Of a stretch of 22,188 nucleotides of DNA, positions 1 to 6,668 are shown in pieces; positions within the stretch are counted from its first letter, which is position 1, and each line of letters starts with the position of its first letter. The position numbers and the translations under genes are program-made. Location of the stretch: NCBI RefSeq assembly GCF_002423035.1, contig NZ_DIUM01000124.1:1-22188 (forward strand), given 5' to 3'. The notes under the pieces were generated by a model that saw only the letters and a list, made by a program, of their open reading frames with translations, made no database searches and was not told where the DNA came from. Source of the stretch: Thiocapsa sp. UBA6158 (GTDB lineage: Bacteria > Pseudomonadota > Gammaproteobacteria > Chromatiales > Chromatiaceae).

Positions 1-142
1 GTCCATCGTGCAGGGCACTATAATGTCCTCCGTTGCGGGTGCCGCAAGCCGTTGGAGGTGACAGGGACCGCGTCGCTGCAACCGTCGTTCACCGGAGATC
101 CAGCGCTCCCCGTCACCTCGCCTTCATCCAAGTCTTTTATGC
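1..142. other. 5' flank of the xfp remnant, no gene seen
   Basis: No coding sequence is recognisable here. There is a perfect sigma70-like -10 hexamer TATAAT at 19-24, but its -35 would lie outside the window, so a promoter cannot be confirmed. A small perfect hairpin follows (TTGCGG at 33-38, CCGCAA at 42-47). A longer imperfect inverted repeat pairs 55-67 (GAGGTGAC then AGGGA) with 106-119 (TCCCC then GTCACCTC). Phosphoketolases normally have roughly 45 residues before the point where similarity begins at 143. None of the three frames here encodes them, so this DNA has replaced the true 5' end of the gene. Confidence 0.4.
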
Positions 143-1554
143 ATGATCTACTTTCGGAACAACCCGCTGCTGCGCGAGTCGCTCGCCGAGAGCCATCTGA
201 AGAAACGTCTGCTCGGTCATTTGGGGTGCGAGCCCCGGCCTCTCCTTCATGGATGTGCACCTCAACCGCATCATCCGAGAGCATGTACAAGAGGCGATCT
301 TCCTCGCCGGCCCCGGCCACGGCGCCCCGGGCGTGCTGGCTCCGGTCGATCTGGAGGGCACCTACTCCGAGATCTACCCCAACAAGGGCGAGGATGAAGA
401 CGGCATGCGCGCCTTCTTCAAGCAGTTCTCCTTCCCGGGCGGAATCGGCTCGCACTGTACGCCCGAGACACCGGGTTCCATCCACGAGTCAACAATCCGA
501 CCTTGCTCGCACGGATCCCGCGCGAGGAGCTCGCCGAGCTGATGCGCGGCTACGGCTGGACGCCTTACTTCATCGAGAGCGACGACCCCATGACGATGCA
601 CCAAACCATGGCGGCCACCCTGGATGCCTGTCTCGCCCGGATCCACGCCTTTCAGCGAGAGGCCCGCATGAGCGGCAAGGCGGAGCGCTGCCATTGGCCG
701 ATGATCGTGCTGCGTACCCCCAAGGGTTGGACCGGCCCTGTCGAGCTCGACGGCAAGAAGGTCGAGGGCTTCTGGCGTACCCATCAGGTGCCGCTCTCGG
801 GCATGCACGACAATCCCGCGCATCTCAAACAGCTCGAAGACTGGCTGCGCAGCTACAAGCCCGAGGACGCCGACGGCGGCGAGCTCTCGCCCGATGGGCG
901 CGTCCTCGAGATGCTCTCCGAGCACACCCTGGAGGGCTGGTACGAGGGTTATGTCCTGACGGGTCGACACGGCTTCTTCGCAACCTACGAGGCCTTCGTC
1001 CATGTCATCGACAGCATGTACAACCAGCACGCCAAGTGGCTGGCGATCTGCGAGGAGATCCCTTGGAGGGCGCGCATCTCCTCTCTGAACCTCTTGATCA
1101 CCTCGATCGTCTGGCGCCGGGACCACAACGGCTTCACCCATCAGGATCCGGGCTTCCTGGATGTCGTGGTCAACAAGAATCCGGAGGTCACGCGTATCTA
1201 TCTGCCGCCTGACCTCAACACCCTGCTCGCCACGGTCGACCATTGTCTACAGAGCCGCGACGACATCAACGTGATCGTGGCCGACAAGCCTATCGCCGCA
1301 CCAACCACAGGAACCTGCACGTGCGCGGCTACAAAGAAAAGGGCAATATCAACACGCCGCTGGAGTTCGCCATCGAGAACGAGATCGACCGCTTCAGCCT
1401 GGCCATCGACGTCATCAACCGGGTCCCGCGCCTGCAGGTCGCGGGTGCGCATGCAAAGGAAAAGCTGCGCGATATGCAGATCGACTGCAGAAACTATGCA
1501 CACGAGCACGGGATCGACAAGCCCGATGTCGACGACTGGATGTGGCCCTTCTAA
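143..1554 (+). pseudogene. xfp: Phosphoketolase (xylulose-5-P/fructose-6-P), decayed remnant
   Basis: An intact Xfp is a thiamine-diphosphate enzyme of about 790 residues that cleaves xylulose-5-P or fructose-6-P to acetyl-phosphate. Strong similarity begins at MIYFRNNPLLRE (143) and ends at DDWMWPF (stop 1552-1554), but only about 470 codons remain. The usual N-terminal ~45 residues are absent. An extra T in CATTTGGGG (219-226) shifts frame 2 to frame 3 inside the GHWG..PGLSF motif. At about 488 the text jumps from PETPGSIHE to NNPTLLARIP, losing roughly 67 residues including the GDGEAETG cofactor motif and changing frame again. At about 860-880 it jumps in frame from LRSYKPED to ELSPDGRVLE, losing about 100 residues. 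At about 1288 it jumps from NVIVADKP to YRRTNHRNLHVRGYK, losing about 105 more with a frame change. The missing lengths add up to the expected deficit. Surviving segments are still well conserved, so decay looks recent. Residue losses are estimated from memory of the family. The stop codon lies in a dispersed repeat. Confidence 0.9.
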
Positions 1555-1636
1555 ACCGCGCCGGCGCCAGCGGACATCAAGTCTGCCGGTGCCGATCCCA
1601 TCCAAAAACATCGCTTACCGCACCAGGCGCGGTTTA
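1552..1636 (+). repeat. Dispersed inverted-repeat element, copy 1
   Basis: An 85-base element begins TAAACCGCGCC and ends with the perfect complement GGCGCGGTTTA, an 11-bp terminal inverted repeat. Its interior shares long blocks (CATCAAGTCTGCCGG, GCCGATCCCATC, AAAAACATCGC) with the reverse complement of the copy at 21499-21584, and its right end matches the copy at 19409-19489. The left half can fold into a long hairpin (CGGCGCC with GGTGCCG around GCGGAC with GTCTGC). The TAA of its left end is the stop codon of the xfp remnant, and its right end lies 35 bases before the glgP start codon. Confidence 0.9.
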
Positions 1637-1671
1637 AGTCCCAACCGCTGCCCTGCCGACGAGACGCCGCC

Positions 1672-4212
1672 ATGAAGACAGCAATCGCCACCGAGGCCTC
1701 GGCCGAGACCCAAACCGAGGCCCCGGGCACGACTCACGAGCACACCCGCACGGGCATGTCGAAGGCGTCTCTGAAACAGGCCTACATCGACAACCTCTTC
1801 TACATCCAGGGGCGTTTCCGCGAGGTCGCCACGCCCCACGACCTCTACATGGCCGCCGCCTTCACGGTGCGCGATCGTATGCTGGAGCGCTGGATGAAAT
1901 CCGCCCAGGTCTATAAGAGCTCCCATGCGCGCACCGTCTGTTATCTCTCGGCCGAGTATCTACTTGGACCGTATCTGGCCAACAATCTGGTGAATCTCGG
2001 GATTGCGGAGGTCGCCAAGCGTGCGGGCGAGGAACTGGACCTCGACTTCAACGCCATTCTGGAGGAAGAGGAGGAGCCGGGTCTGGGCAACGGCGGACTG
2101 GGTCGGCTGGCCGCCTGCTATATGGATTCGCTTGCGACCGTCCAGATCCCGGCAATCGGCTACGGCATCCGCTACGAGTTCGGGATCTTCGACCAGATCA
2201 TCGAAGACGGCTGGCAGGTCGAGCGCAGCGACACCTGGCTGCGCAACGGCAACCCCTGGGAGATCCCGCGACCCAAGATCAGCTTCCCGGTCATGTACGG
2301 CGGTCACACCGAGCACTATCGCGATCACGCGCAACGCCAGCGTGTCCGGTGGGTGCCGGACATGGTGATCTGCGGCGTCGCCTTCGACACCCCGGTGCTC
2401 GGCTACGGGGTCGCCAACGTGAATCTGCTGCGCCTGTGGAAGGCGGAGGCGCCCGAGTCGTTCGATTTCCAGACCTTCAACGTCGGGGACTATTACGGCG
2501 CGGTCTACGCCAAGATCGAGGCGGAGACGATCTCGAAGGTCCTCTATCCGAACGACGAGCCCGAGGTCGGCAAGGAGCTGCGTCTGAAGCAACAATATTT
2601 TTTCGTGTCCTGCTCGATCCAGGACATGATCCGGCTGCATCTGAACACCGTCGGCCCCCTCGAGAGCTTCCACGAGAAGTTCGTCGCCCAGCTCAACGAC
2701 ACGCATCCGGCAATCGCCGTGGCCGAGCTGATGCGTCTGCTCATGGACGATCATGAGATGACCTGGGATAACGCATGGGCGATCACCCGCGCAACCTTTT
2801 GCTACACCAACCACACCCTGCTGCCCGAGGCCTTGGAGACCTGGTCGGTCGGTCTCTTCGAGCGGTTGCTGCCGCGCCATCTGGAGATCATCTACGAGAT
2901 CAACCGGCGCTTCCTCGACGAGGTGCGCATGCGTTACCTGGGCGACGAGGAGCGCGTCGCGCGCATGTCGCTGATCGACGAGGCCGGCGGGCGGCGGATC
3001 CGGATGGCCCACCTGGCCGTCGTCGGCAGCCGTGCGGTCAACGGGGTCGCCGCGCTGCATTCGGAGCTCATCAAGACGACGCTGCTCAAGGATTTCTACG
3101 AGATGGCGCCGGAGCGCTTTCACAACGTCACCAACGGTGTGACGCCGCGTCGCTTCATCGTGGTCAGCAACCCGCGTCTGGCTGGACTGATCACCGAGAT
3201 GTGCGGCAGCGACCGCTGGATCCGGGACCTCGAGTGTCTGCACGACCTGGAGGCGCATGCCGACGACCCCGGACTCCAGGCGCGCTGGCGCGAGGTCAAG
3301 ACCGCCGCCAAGCGCGATCTGGCCCTCTGGCTGAACCAGCATGCAGGCGTGGCGCTCGATCCGCAGACCATGATGTTCGACATCCAGGCCAAGCGCCTGC
3401 ACGAGTACAAGCGCCAACATCTGAACGTCCTGCACATCATCCGCGTCTATCAACGCCTGAAGCAGAACCCGAATCTCGGTATGGTGCCGCGTGCCTTTAT
3501 CTTCGGCGGCAAGGCAGCCCCCGGGTATTACATGGCCAAACTGATGATCAAACTGATCAACTCGGTCGCCGAGGTGGTCAACAACGACCCGCAGATCAAC
3601 GGTTACATCCGCGTCGCCTTTATGCCCGACTTCAATGTCAAGAACGGACAGCGGCTGTACCCGGCCGCGGATCTCTCCGAGCAGATCTCGCTCGCCGGCA
3701 AGGAGGCCTCGGGGACCGGCAACATGAAGTTCTCGATGAACGGGGCGCTCACGGTCGGCACGCTCGACGGCGCCAATATCGAGATTCGCGAAGAGGTCGG
3801 TGCCGAGAATTTCTTCCTGTTCGGCATGACCGCCGAGGAGGTCCGCCGCAAACAGACCGAGGGGTATCGGCCTTGGGACTATTATCACGGCGACCATGAG
3901 CTGAAATCCGACATCGACCTCATCGTCTCGGGGCTCTTCTCGCACGGCGATACCAACCTCTTTCGCCCCCTGACGGATCACCTGATCAATCAGGATCCCT
4001 TTATGGTGCTGGCCGACTATCGCGCCTATCTGGAATGCCAGGACAGGATCAGCGAGGTCTACGACCGACCTTCGGATTGGGACCGCATGTCGATCCTGAA
4101 CGTTGCACGGATGGGTAAGTTCTCCTCCGACCGGTCGATCCGTGAGTACGCGCAGCGAATCTGGGAGATCGCACCGAAACCGATCGGCGAAAAGGCCCCG
4201 GGGTCGACGTGA
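1672..4212 (+). CDS. glgP: Glycogen/maltodextrin phosphorylase
   Basis: Predicted 846-residue cytoplasmic enzyme of glycosyltransferase family 35. It removes glucose from the non-reducing ends of glycogen or maltodextrin with phosphate, giving glucose-1-phosphate. Full-length family landmarks are present in order: the N-terminal FTVRDRMLERW and YLSAEYLLG segments, GLGNGGLGRLAACYMDS near residue 140, QLNDTHPAIAVAELMR, NVTNGVTPRRF, MFDIQAKRLHEYKRQ, IFGGKAAPGYYMAK, and the pyridoxal-phosphate site EASGTGNMKFSMNGA with the cofactor lysine at residue 686. The start at 1672 has only a weak ribosome binding site; the family-conserved part begins near residue 30, so initiation at the internal ATG for MSKASLKQ is possible. 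It follows the dead phosphoketolase gene in the same direction. Pairing of xfp with glycogen-metabolism genes is common, which suggests a former glycogen-to-acetyl-phosphate route. GlgP and MalP cannot be separated here. Confidence 0.95.
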   Translation: MKTAIATEASAETQTEAPGTTHEHTRTGMSKASLKQAYIDNLFYIQGRFREVATPHDLYMAAAFTVRDRMLERWMKSAQVYKSSHARTVCYLSAEYLLGPYLANNLVNLGIAEVAKRAGEELDLDFNAILEEEEEPGLGNGGLGRLAACYMDSLATVQIPAIGYGIRYEFGIFDQIIEDGWQVERSDTWLRNGNPWEIPRPKISFPVMYGGHTEHYRDHAQRQRVRWVPDMVICGVAFDTPVLGYGVANVNLLRLWKAEAPESFDFQTFNVGDYYGAVYAKIEAETISKVLYPNDEPEVGKELRLKQQYFFVSCSIQDMIRLHLNTVGPLESFHEKFVAQLNDTHPAIAVAELMRLLMDDHEMTWDNAWAITRATFCYTNHTLLPEALETWSVGLFERLLPRHLEIIYEINRRFLDEVRMRYLGDEERVARMSLIDEAGGRRIRMAHLAVVGSRAVNGVAALHSELIKTTLLKDFYEMAPERFHNVTNGVTPRRFIVVSNPRLAGLITEMCGSDRWIRDLECLHDLEAHADDPGLQARWREVKTAAKRDLALWLNQHAGVALDPQTMMFDIQAKRLHEYKRQHLNVLHIIRVYQRLKQNPNLGMVPRAFIFGGKAAPGYYMAKLMIKLINSVAEVVNNDPQINGYIRVAFMPDFNVKNGQRLYPAADLSEQISLAGKEASGTGNMKFSMNGALTVGTLDGANIEIREEVGAENFFLFGMTAEEVRRKQTEGYRPWDYYHGDHELKSDIDLIVSGLFSHGDTNLFRPLTDHLINQDPFMVLADYRAYLECQDRISEVYDRPSDWDRMSILNVARMGKFSSDRSIREYAQRIWEIAPKPIGEKAPGST

Positions 4213-4813
4213 TCGGCTCGGTCGCACCAGCGAGACCGGTCGCCGCAACCGTCGGTGGTCCTGCCGCGAGCTCGCACTGGACGAACCGCCGACGCCGCCC
4301 GGGCATGGGACCGAGCGCTCGACGTTTCGTCATCGATCCTTGGACAAGAAGCCCGAGAAACACCTATCATCCGGCTCGGAGATCGACCGGGAATCCGGGT
4401 AGACACAAAGACGACAGCAGTGTGCTCGGGGGCGACGAGCAGGGAGTCTGGACAAGCTCGATCGGAGCAGGGATGATCGGGACCATGGATTAGCTCTACC
4501 GGACGCGACATGCAACGGACGCGCTCACCGACCCTCGCACACCCGATCCTCGCGCGCAGAGCAGCATCGGGCAACATCGGCAAGGCGTGGGCTGCAGCAG
4601 CAACCCTGGCTCCCGCCAGGCGCGATCGCCGTATCGTCGATGTTCCGGCGAGCGCCCGGGAAATACACCCACGCGCCGTCCCGACACACCGCGCGCCATC
4701 GCCCGGAATACACCACTCGACTCGACCGAACGCCGGGCTTTGCCCTGTGCGCCGCCGGCGCGGGCCACCGGTCAGAAGGATTCAAACCACCAACGAAGCC
4801 AAGGAGGAAGCCG
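4213..4813. other. 600-base stretch without a recognisable gene
   Basis: Open frames exist on both strands, as expected in GC-rich DNA, but their translations are arginine/proline/serine-rich and resemble no family I know. No tRNA-like or rRNA-like sequence is seen. A short imperfect direct repeat is present (CGCCCGGGAAATACACCCAC near 4655, CGCCCGGAATACACCAC near 4699). No strong terminator follows glgP. The only clear signal is the ribosome binding site at the right end, belonging to the PIN-domain gene. Part of this could be the remains of an antitoxin gene or a long leader, but nothing in the sequence shows that. Confidence 0.5.
4801..4807 (+). promoter_or_regulatory. Shine-Dalgarno site fixing the PIN gene start
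   Basis: AAGGAGG lies six bases before the ATG at 4814 and is a near-perfect Shine-Dalgarno sequence. The reading frame stays open upstream as far as 4640, but the upstream part looks non-coding and has no such signal. This decides the start of the PIN-domain gene. Confidence 0.85.
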
Positions 4814-5239
4814 ATGACCGCACCGCCCAAGACACTCTTCGACATCACGGTCCTGATGGATGCTTTCATCAACGCGCAGGAACCCGGAAACCCGTCAAGC
4901 GCCGCCCTGGACCTTGCGGCCAGGGGGGCGATCCAAGGATACATCTGTGCAGCGGCCATCGATCCGCTGCACCGGGAGCTTGAACAGACCTGCGGATTCG
5001 CGTCGGCGCGTTCGGCAATGCAACGCGTTTGCGCGACACTGGCGATTGCCCCCGTCGATGCGGCGGTGATCGACGGGGCTCTAAGCCTCGGTTGGCGGTA
5101 CTTCGGCGATGCACTCGTCTTCGAGAGCGCACGCCGGATCGGGGTCGACAGCCTCGTCACGCTCAACGGCCCGGACTTCGAACATCCGGCCCTTACCGTC
5201 CAGTGTCCCGAGGATCTTCTGAACGCCCTGCAACAGTGA
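4814..5239 (+). CDS. Orphan PIN-domain protein
   Basis: Predicted 141-residue protein with the layout of a VapC-like PIN domain, a Mg2+-dependent ribonuclease fold used by many toxin-antitoxin systems. The first acidic site is D10 in LFDITVLMDAF. A segment AIQGYICAAAIDPL matches the usual GYISA..I strand, but the conserved glutamate after it is not obvious (D50 may take its place). The third site fits D99 in RYFGDALVFESA, where families usually have DFEDAL. The end VTLNGPDF with N118 and D121 resembles TRN..DF. The start is fixed by AAGGAGG at 4801-4807. No antitoxin-like gene (AbrB, MetJ/Arc, Phd or HTH type) is seen upstream, and the downstream neighbour runs convergently. It may be a degenerate or solitary family member rather than an active toxin. 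Fold assignment is fairly sure, function is not. Confidence 0.7.
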   Translation: MTAPPKTLFDITVLMDAFINAQEPGNPSSAALDLAARGAIQGYICAAAIDPLHRELEQTCGFASARSAMQRVCATLAIAPVDAAVIDGALSLGWRYFGDALVFESARRIGVDSLVTLNGPDFEHPALTVQCPEDLLNALQQ

Positions 5240-5261
5240 CGCCGCCGGCGAACTAACAGCG

Positions 5262-5301
5262 AGCTGCGCAGGCACAACGCGGAATTGCGCCTGCGCGGCT
5301 C
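5262..5301 (+). terminator. Stem-loop after the PIN gene
   Basis: GCGCAGGC (5266-5273) pairs with GCCTGCGC (5289-5296), and the pairing can be extended on both sides (AGC/GCT outside). It lies 22 bases after the PIN gene stop, between two convergent genes, so it could end transcription from the left. There is no U-run, so efficient intrinsic termination is uncertain. Confidence 0.45.
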
Positions 5302-5346
5302 GGATCCTCGCATGGCGCGGTGGTCTCGGAACACCGCAGCCGCACG

Positions 5347-5362
5347 ACCGAGGCTCCTCGGT
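5347..5362 (-). terminator. Short hairpin after the minus-strand secreted-protein gene
   Basis: ACCGAGG-CT-CCTCGGT is a perfect palindrome three bases past the stop codon of the minus-strand gene at 5366-6166. It may act as a 3' end-forming or stabilising hairpin. It lacks a U-tract, so the terminator call is tentative. Confidence 0.35.
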
Positions 5363-5365
5363 GGA

Positions 5366-6166
5366 TCACTGGGCGCAGTCGCTCACGGCCACCCCGCAAT
5401 CCGAGAACCCGGCCTCGCAGAAATCCAGGCAGGTAAAGAGCCGCCCCTCGAAGGCGGCATCGACCGCGACATGACCGGGCTCGGCACGCACCTCGAATCC
5501 GGGCTGCATGGCCGGTTGGTGCTGCACGAGTGCAAGTCGATCGGCCGGGTAGGACACGTCCAGGGACACCTGCATGGGGTAGTAGCCGTCGAGAAAACGG
5601 CGCATATAAGGCCCGTTGCGCAGCCGGTAACGCCCTTCGCCGAGCGCGGACATGGCTCGGCTTTCGGCGCGGATGCAGAGCGTCGCCTCGGGCGCGATAT
5701 CCGTGAGCTGGACCGAATGACCCTCCACCCAGGCGCGCCCGATCCCTTCCGCACTGACCACCTCCAGGTCGCGGATTCGCTCGGCGCTGAAGAGGATCTG
5801 TGCCGCGCGGACCGCGTCGAGATTCTCGTGGCATTGGGTCAGCTCGATCCATCCCTCGCTTAGGCTCTCTGCTCCGATACGGATCCGATTGACATGCCGA
5901 TGGGTCTCGGCGGCACGTTCGGGTCCGACGAACCGAAGCTCGCCGTCGCTGACCGCCGCGATACGGGCCTCGAGGTCCATCTCGGGCCAGTCCTCTTCAT
6001 CCGGGAACGCGGCCTGCGCGGGTGCGTCTTCGGCAAACGTCATCCCCCCCGCCAATCCCCACAAGAGAATCAAGAAGAAGCAGCTCAACGGCACGGACGA
6101 ACGCGCAGTTTCGCGGATCCGCGATTCGACGATCGGGGTCATGGTCGGTGTCATGGGTTGCAACAT
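5366..6166 (-). CDS. Probable exported protein of unknown function
   Basis: Predicted 266 residues; I do not recognise a family. After a polar start comes one hydrophobic segment, VPLSCFFLILLWGLAGG (about residues 25-41), followed by MTFA-EDAPAQ, which fits a signal peptide with cleavage after TFA, although the leader is long. The mature part is acidic and alternates short beta-like stretches. Cysteines occur in TQCHENL and LCIRAES, and four cluster at the C-terminus (CLDFCEAGFSDCGVAVSDC), suggesting disulfides in the periplasm. The start at 6166 is preceded by a good GAGGAGC ribosome binding site. The gene lies nine bases after the stop of the small gene at 6176-6421, so the two form an operon. 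It could be a lineage-restricted envelope protein. Confidence 0.75.
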   Translation of the reverse strand: MLQPMTPTMTPIVESRIRETARSSVPLSCFFLILLWGLAGGMTFAEDAPAQAAFPDEEDWPEMDLEARIAAVSDGELRFVGPERAAETHRHVNRIRIGAESLSEGWIELTQCHENLDAVRAAQILFSAERIRDLEVVSAEGIGRAWVEGHSVQLTDIAPEATLCIRAESRAMSALGEGRYRLRNGPYMRRFLDGYYPMQVSLDVSYPADRLALVQHQPAMQPGFEVRAEPGHVAVDAAFEGRLFTCLDFCEAGFSDCGVAVSDCAQ

Positions 6167-6175
6167 GCTCGCTCC

Positions 6176-6421
6176 TCATCGCACGGGGACATCGAAAGAG
6201 GTGTCGGGATAGGGTTCGTCGACCGGGGTGTCATGCCACCACTCCTCGGAGAGGTTGCGAAAACCCTGCTCGCTCATAGAGGATTTCAGCAACAGCCGAT
6301 TCGCCATCGCCTCACCCGTGATGCTCGGGTTCAATGTATGTGAGAGCGGACTGAAGCAATCGAAACCCGTGCCCATGTCGACCGGACGACCGGTCGTTCG
6401 ATGACTATACTGTTCAAGCAT
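6176..6421 (-). CDS. Small conserved-looking protein, function unknown
   Basis: Predicted 81 residues with no transmembrane segment or signal peptide that I can see. The C-terminal half (SPLSHTLNPS, NRLLLKSSMSEQGF, LSEEWWHDTPVDEP) is compositionally balanced and looks like a true protein rather than a chance frame. I cannot name a family. Translation from 6421 has a GATGAGG ribosome binding site upstream; internal ATGs for MGTGFDC or MANRLLL are alternatives. It is the first gene of a two-gene minus-strand unit with the exported protein at 5366-6166. Its start codon faces the start of the plus-strand signalling operon, with only 26 bases between them, so promoters of both directions must overlap the opposing coding sequences. 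Confidence 0.6.
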   Translation of the reverse strand: MLEQYSHRTTGRPVDMGTGFDCFSPLSHTLNPSITGEAMANRLLLKSSMSEQGFRNLSEEWWHDTPVDEPYPDTSFDVPVR

Positions 6422-6447
6422 GCCCGAACCTCATCCGGTACCGGCCT

Positions 6448-6648
6448 ATGCCCCGTGCAACCCTGCTGCGACAACGTCTGCTGCTGCTCTTCCTGTGCGG
6501 GATGCTGTTGTTGTTCTCGCCGTTGGTCATGCAGTTCGAGAGACTCGGCCGCTGGCTCGGGGCGCCTGTCCTCTTGCTCTATCTCTTCGTAACCTGGACC
6601 CTGTTGATCGCCGTCGCGGCCTGGATCGTGTCGCGCACACGCGATTGA
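6448..6648 (+). CDS. Two-helix membrane peptide upstream of the symporter-kinase
   Basis: Predicted 66 residues made of two hydrophobic segments (about residues 8-28 and 40-60) joined by a short polar loop QFERLGRWLG and ending in the basic tail SRTRD. The layout resembles the small partner proteins encoded next to sodium/solute symporters (the DUF3311 and DUF4212 type); that comparison rests on size, topology and position only. It ends 20 bases before the start of the symporter-kinase gene and is probably co-transcribed with it. The ribosome binding site is weak. A -10-like TATACT lies at 6406-6411 without a clear -35. It may help assemble or tune the transporter-like sensor. Confidence 0.7.
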   Translation: MPRATLLRQRLLLLFLCGMLLLFSPLVMQFERLGRWLGAPVLLLYLFVTWTLLIAVAAWIVSRTRD

Positions 6649-6668
6649 TCGGCGCGAGCACCGGTTGA

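Noticed and set aside
19..24. TATAAT as a functional promoter for xfp
   Set aside because: The -35 region is outside the window and the downstream gene is dead, so no promoter is called.
52..1212. A 386-codon frame across the phosphoketolase remnant
   Set aside because: The translation shows no similarity; xfp segments lie in the other two frames.
1960..4248. A 762-codon open frame on the minus strand opposite glgP
   Set aside because: It mirrors a clearly conserved phosphorylase gene; the translation is valine/aspartate/arginine-biased with no recognisable family, typical of antisense frames in GC-rich genes.
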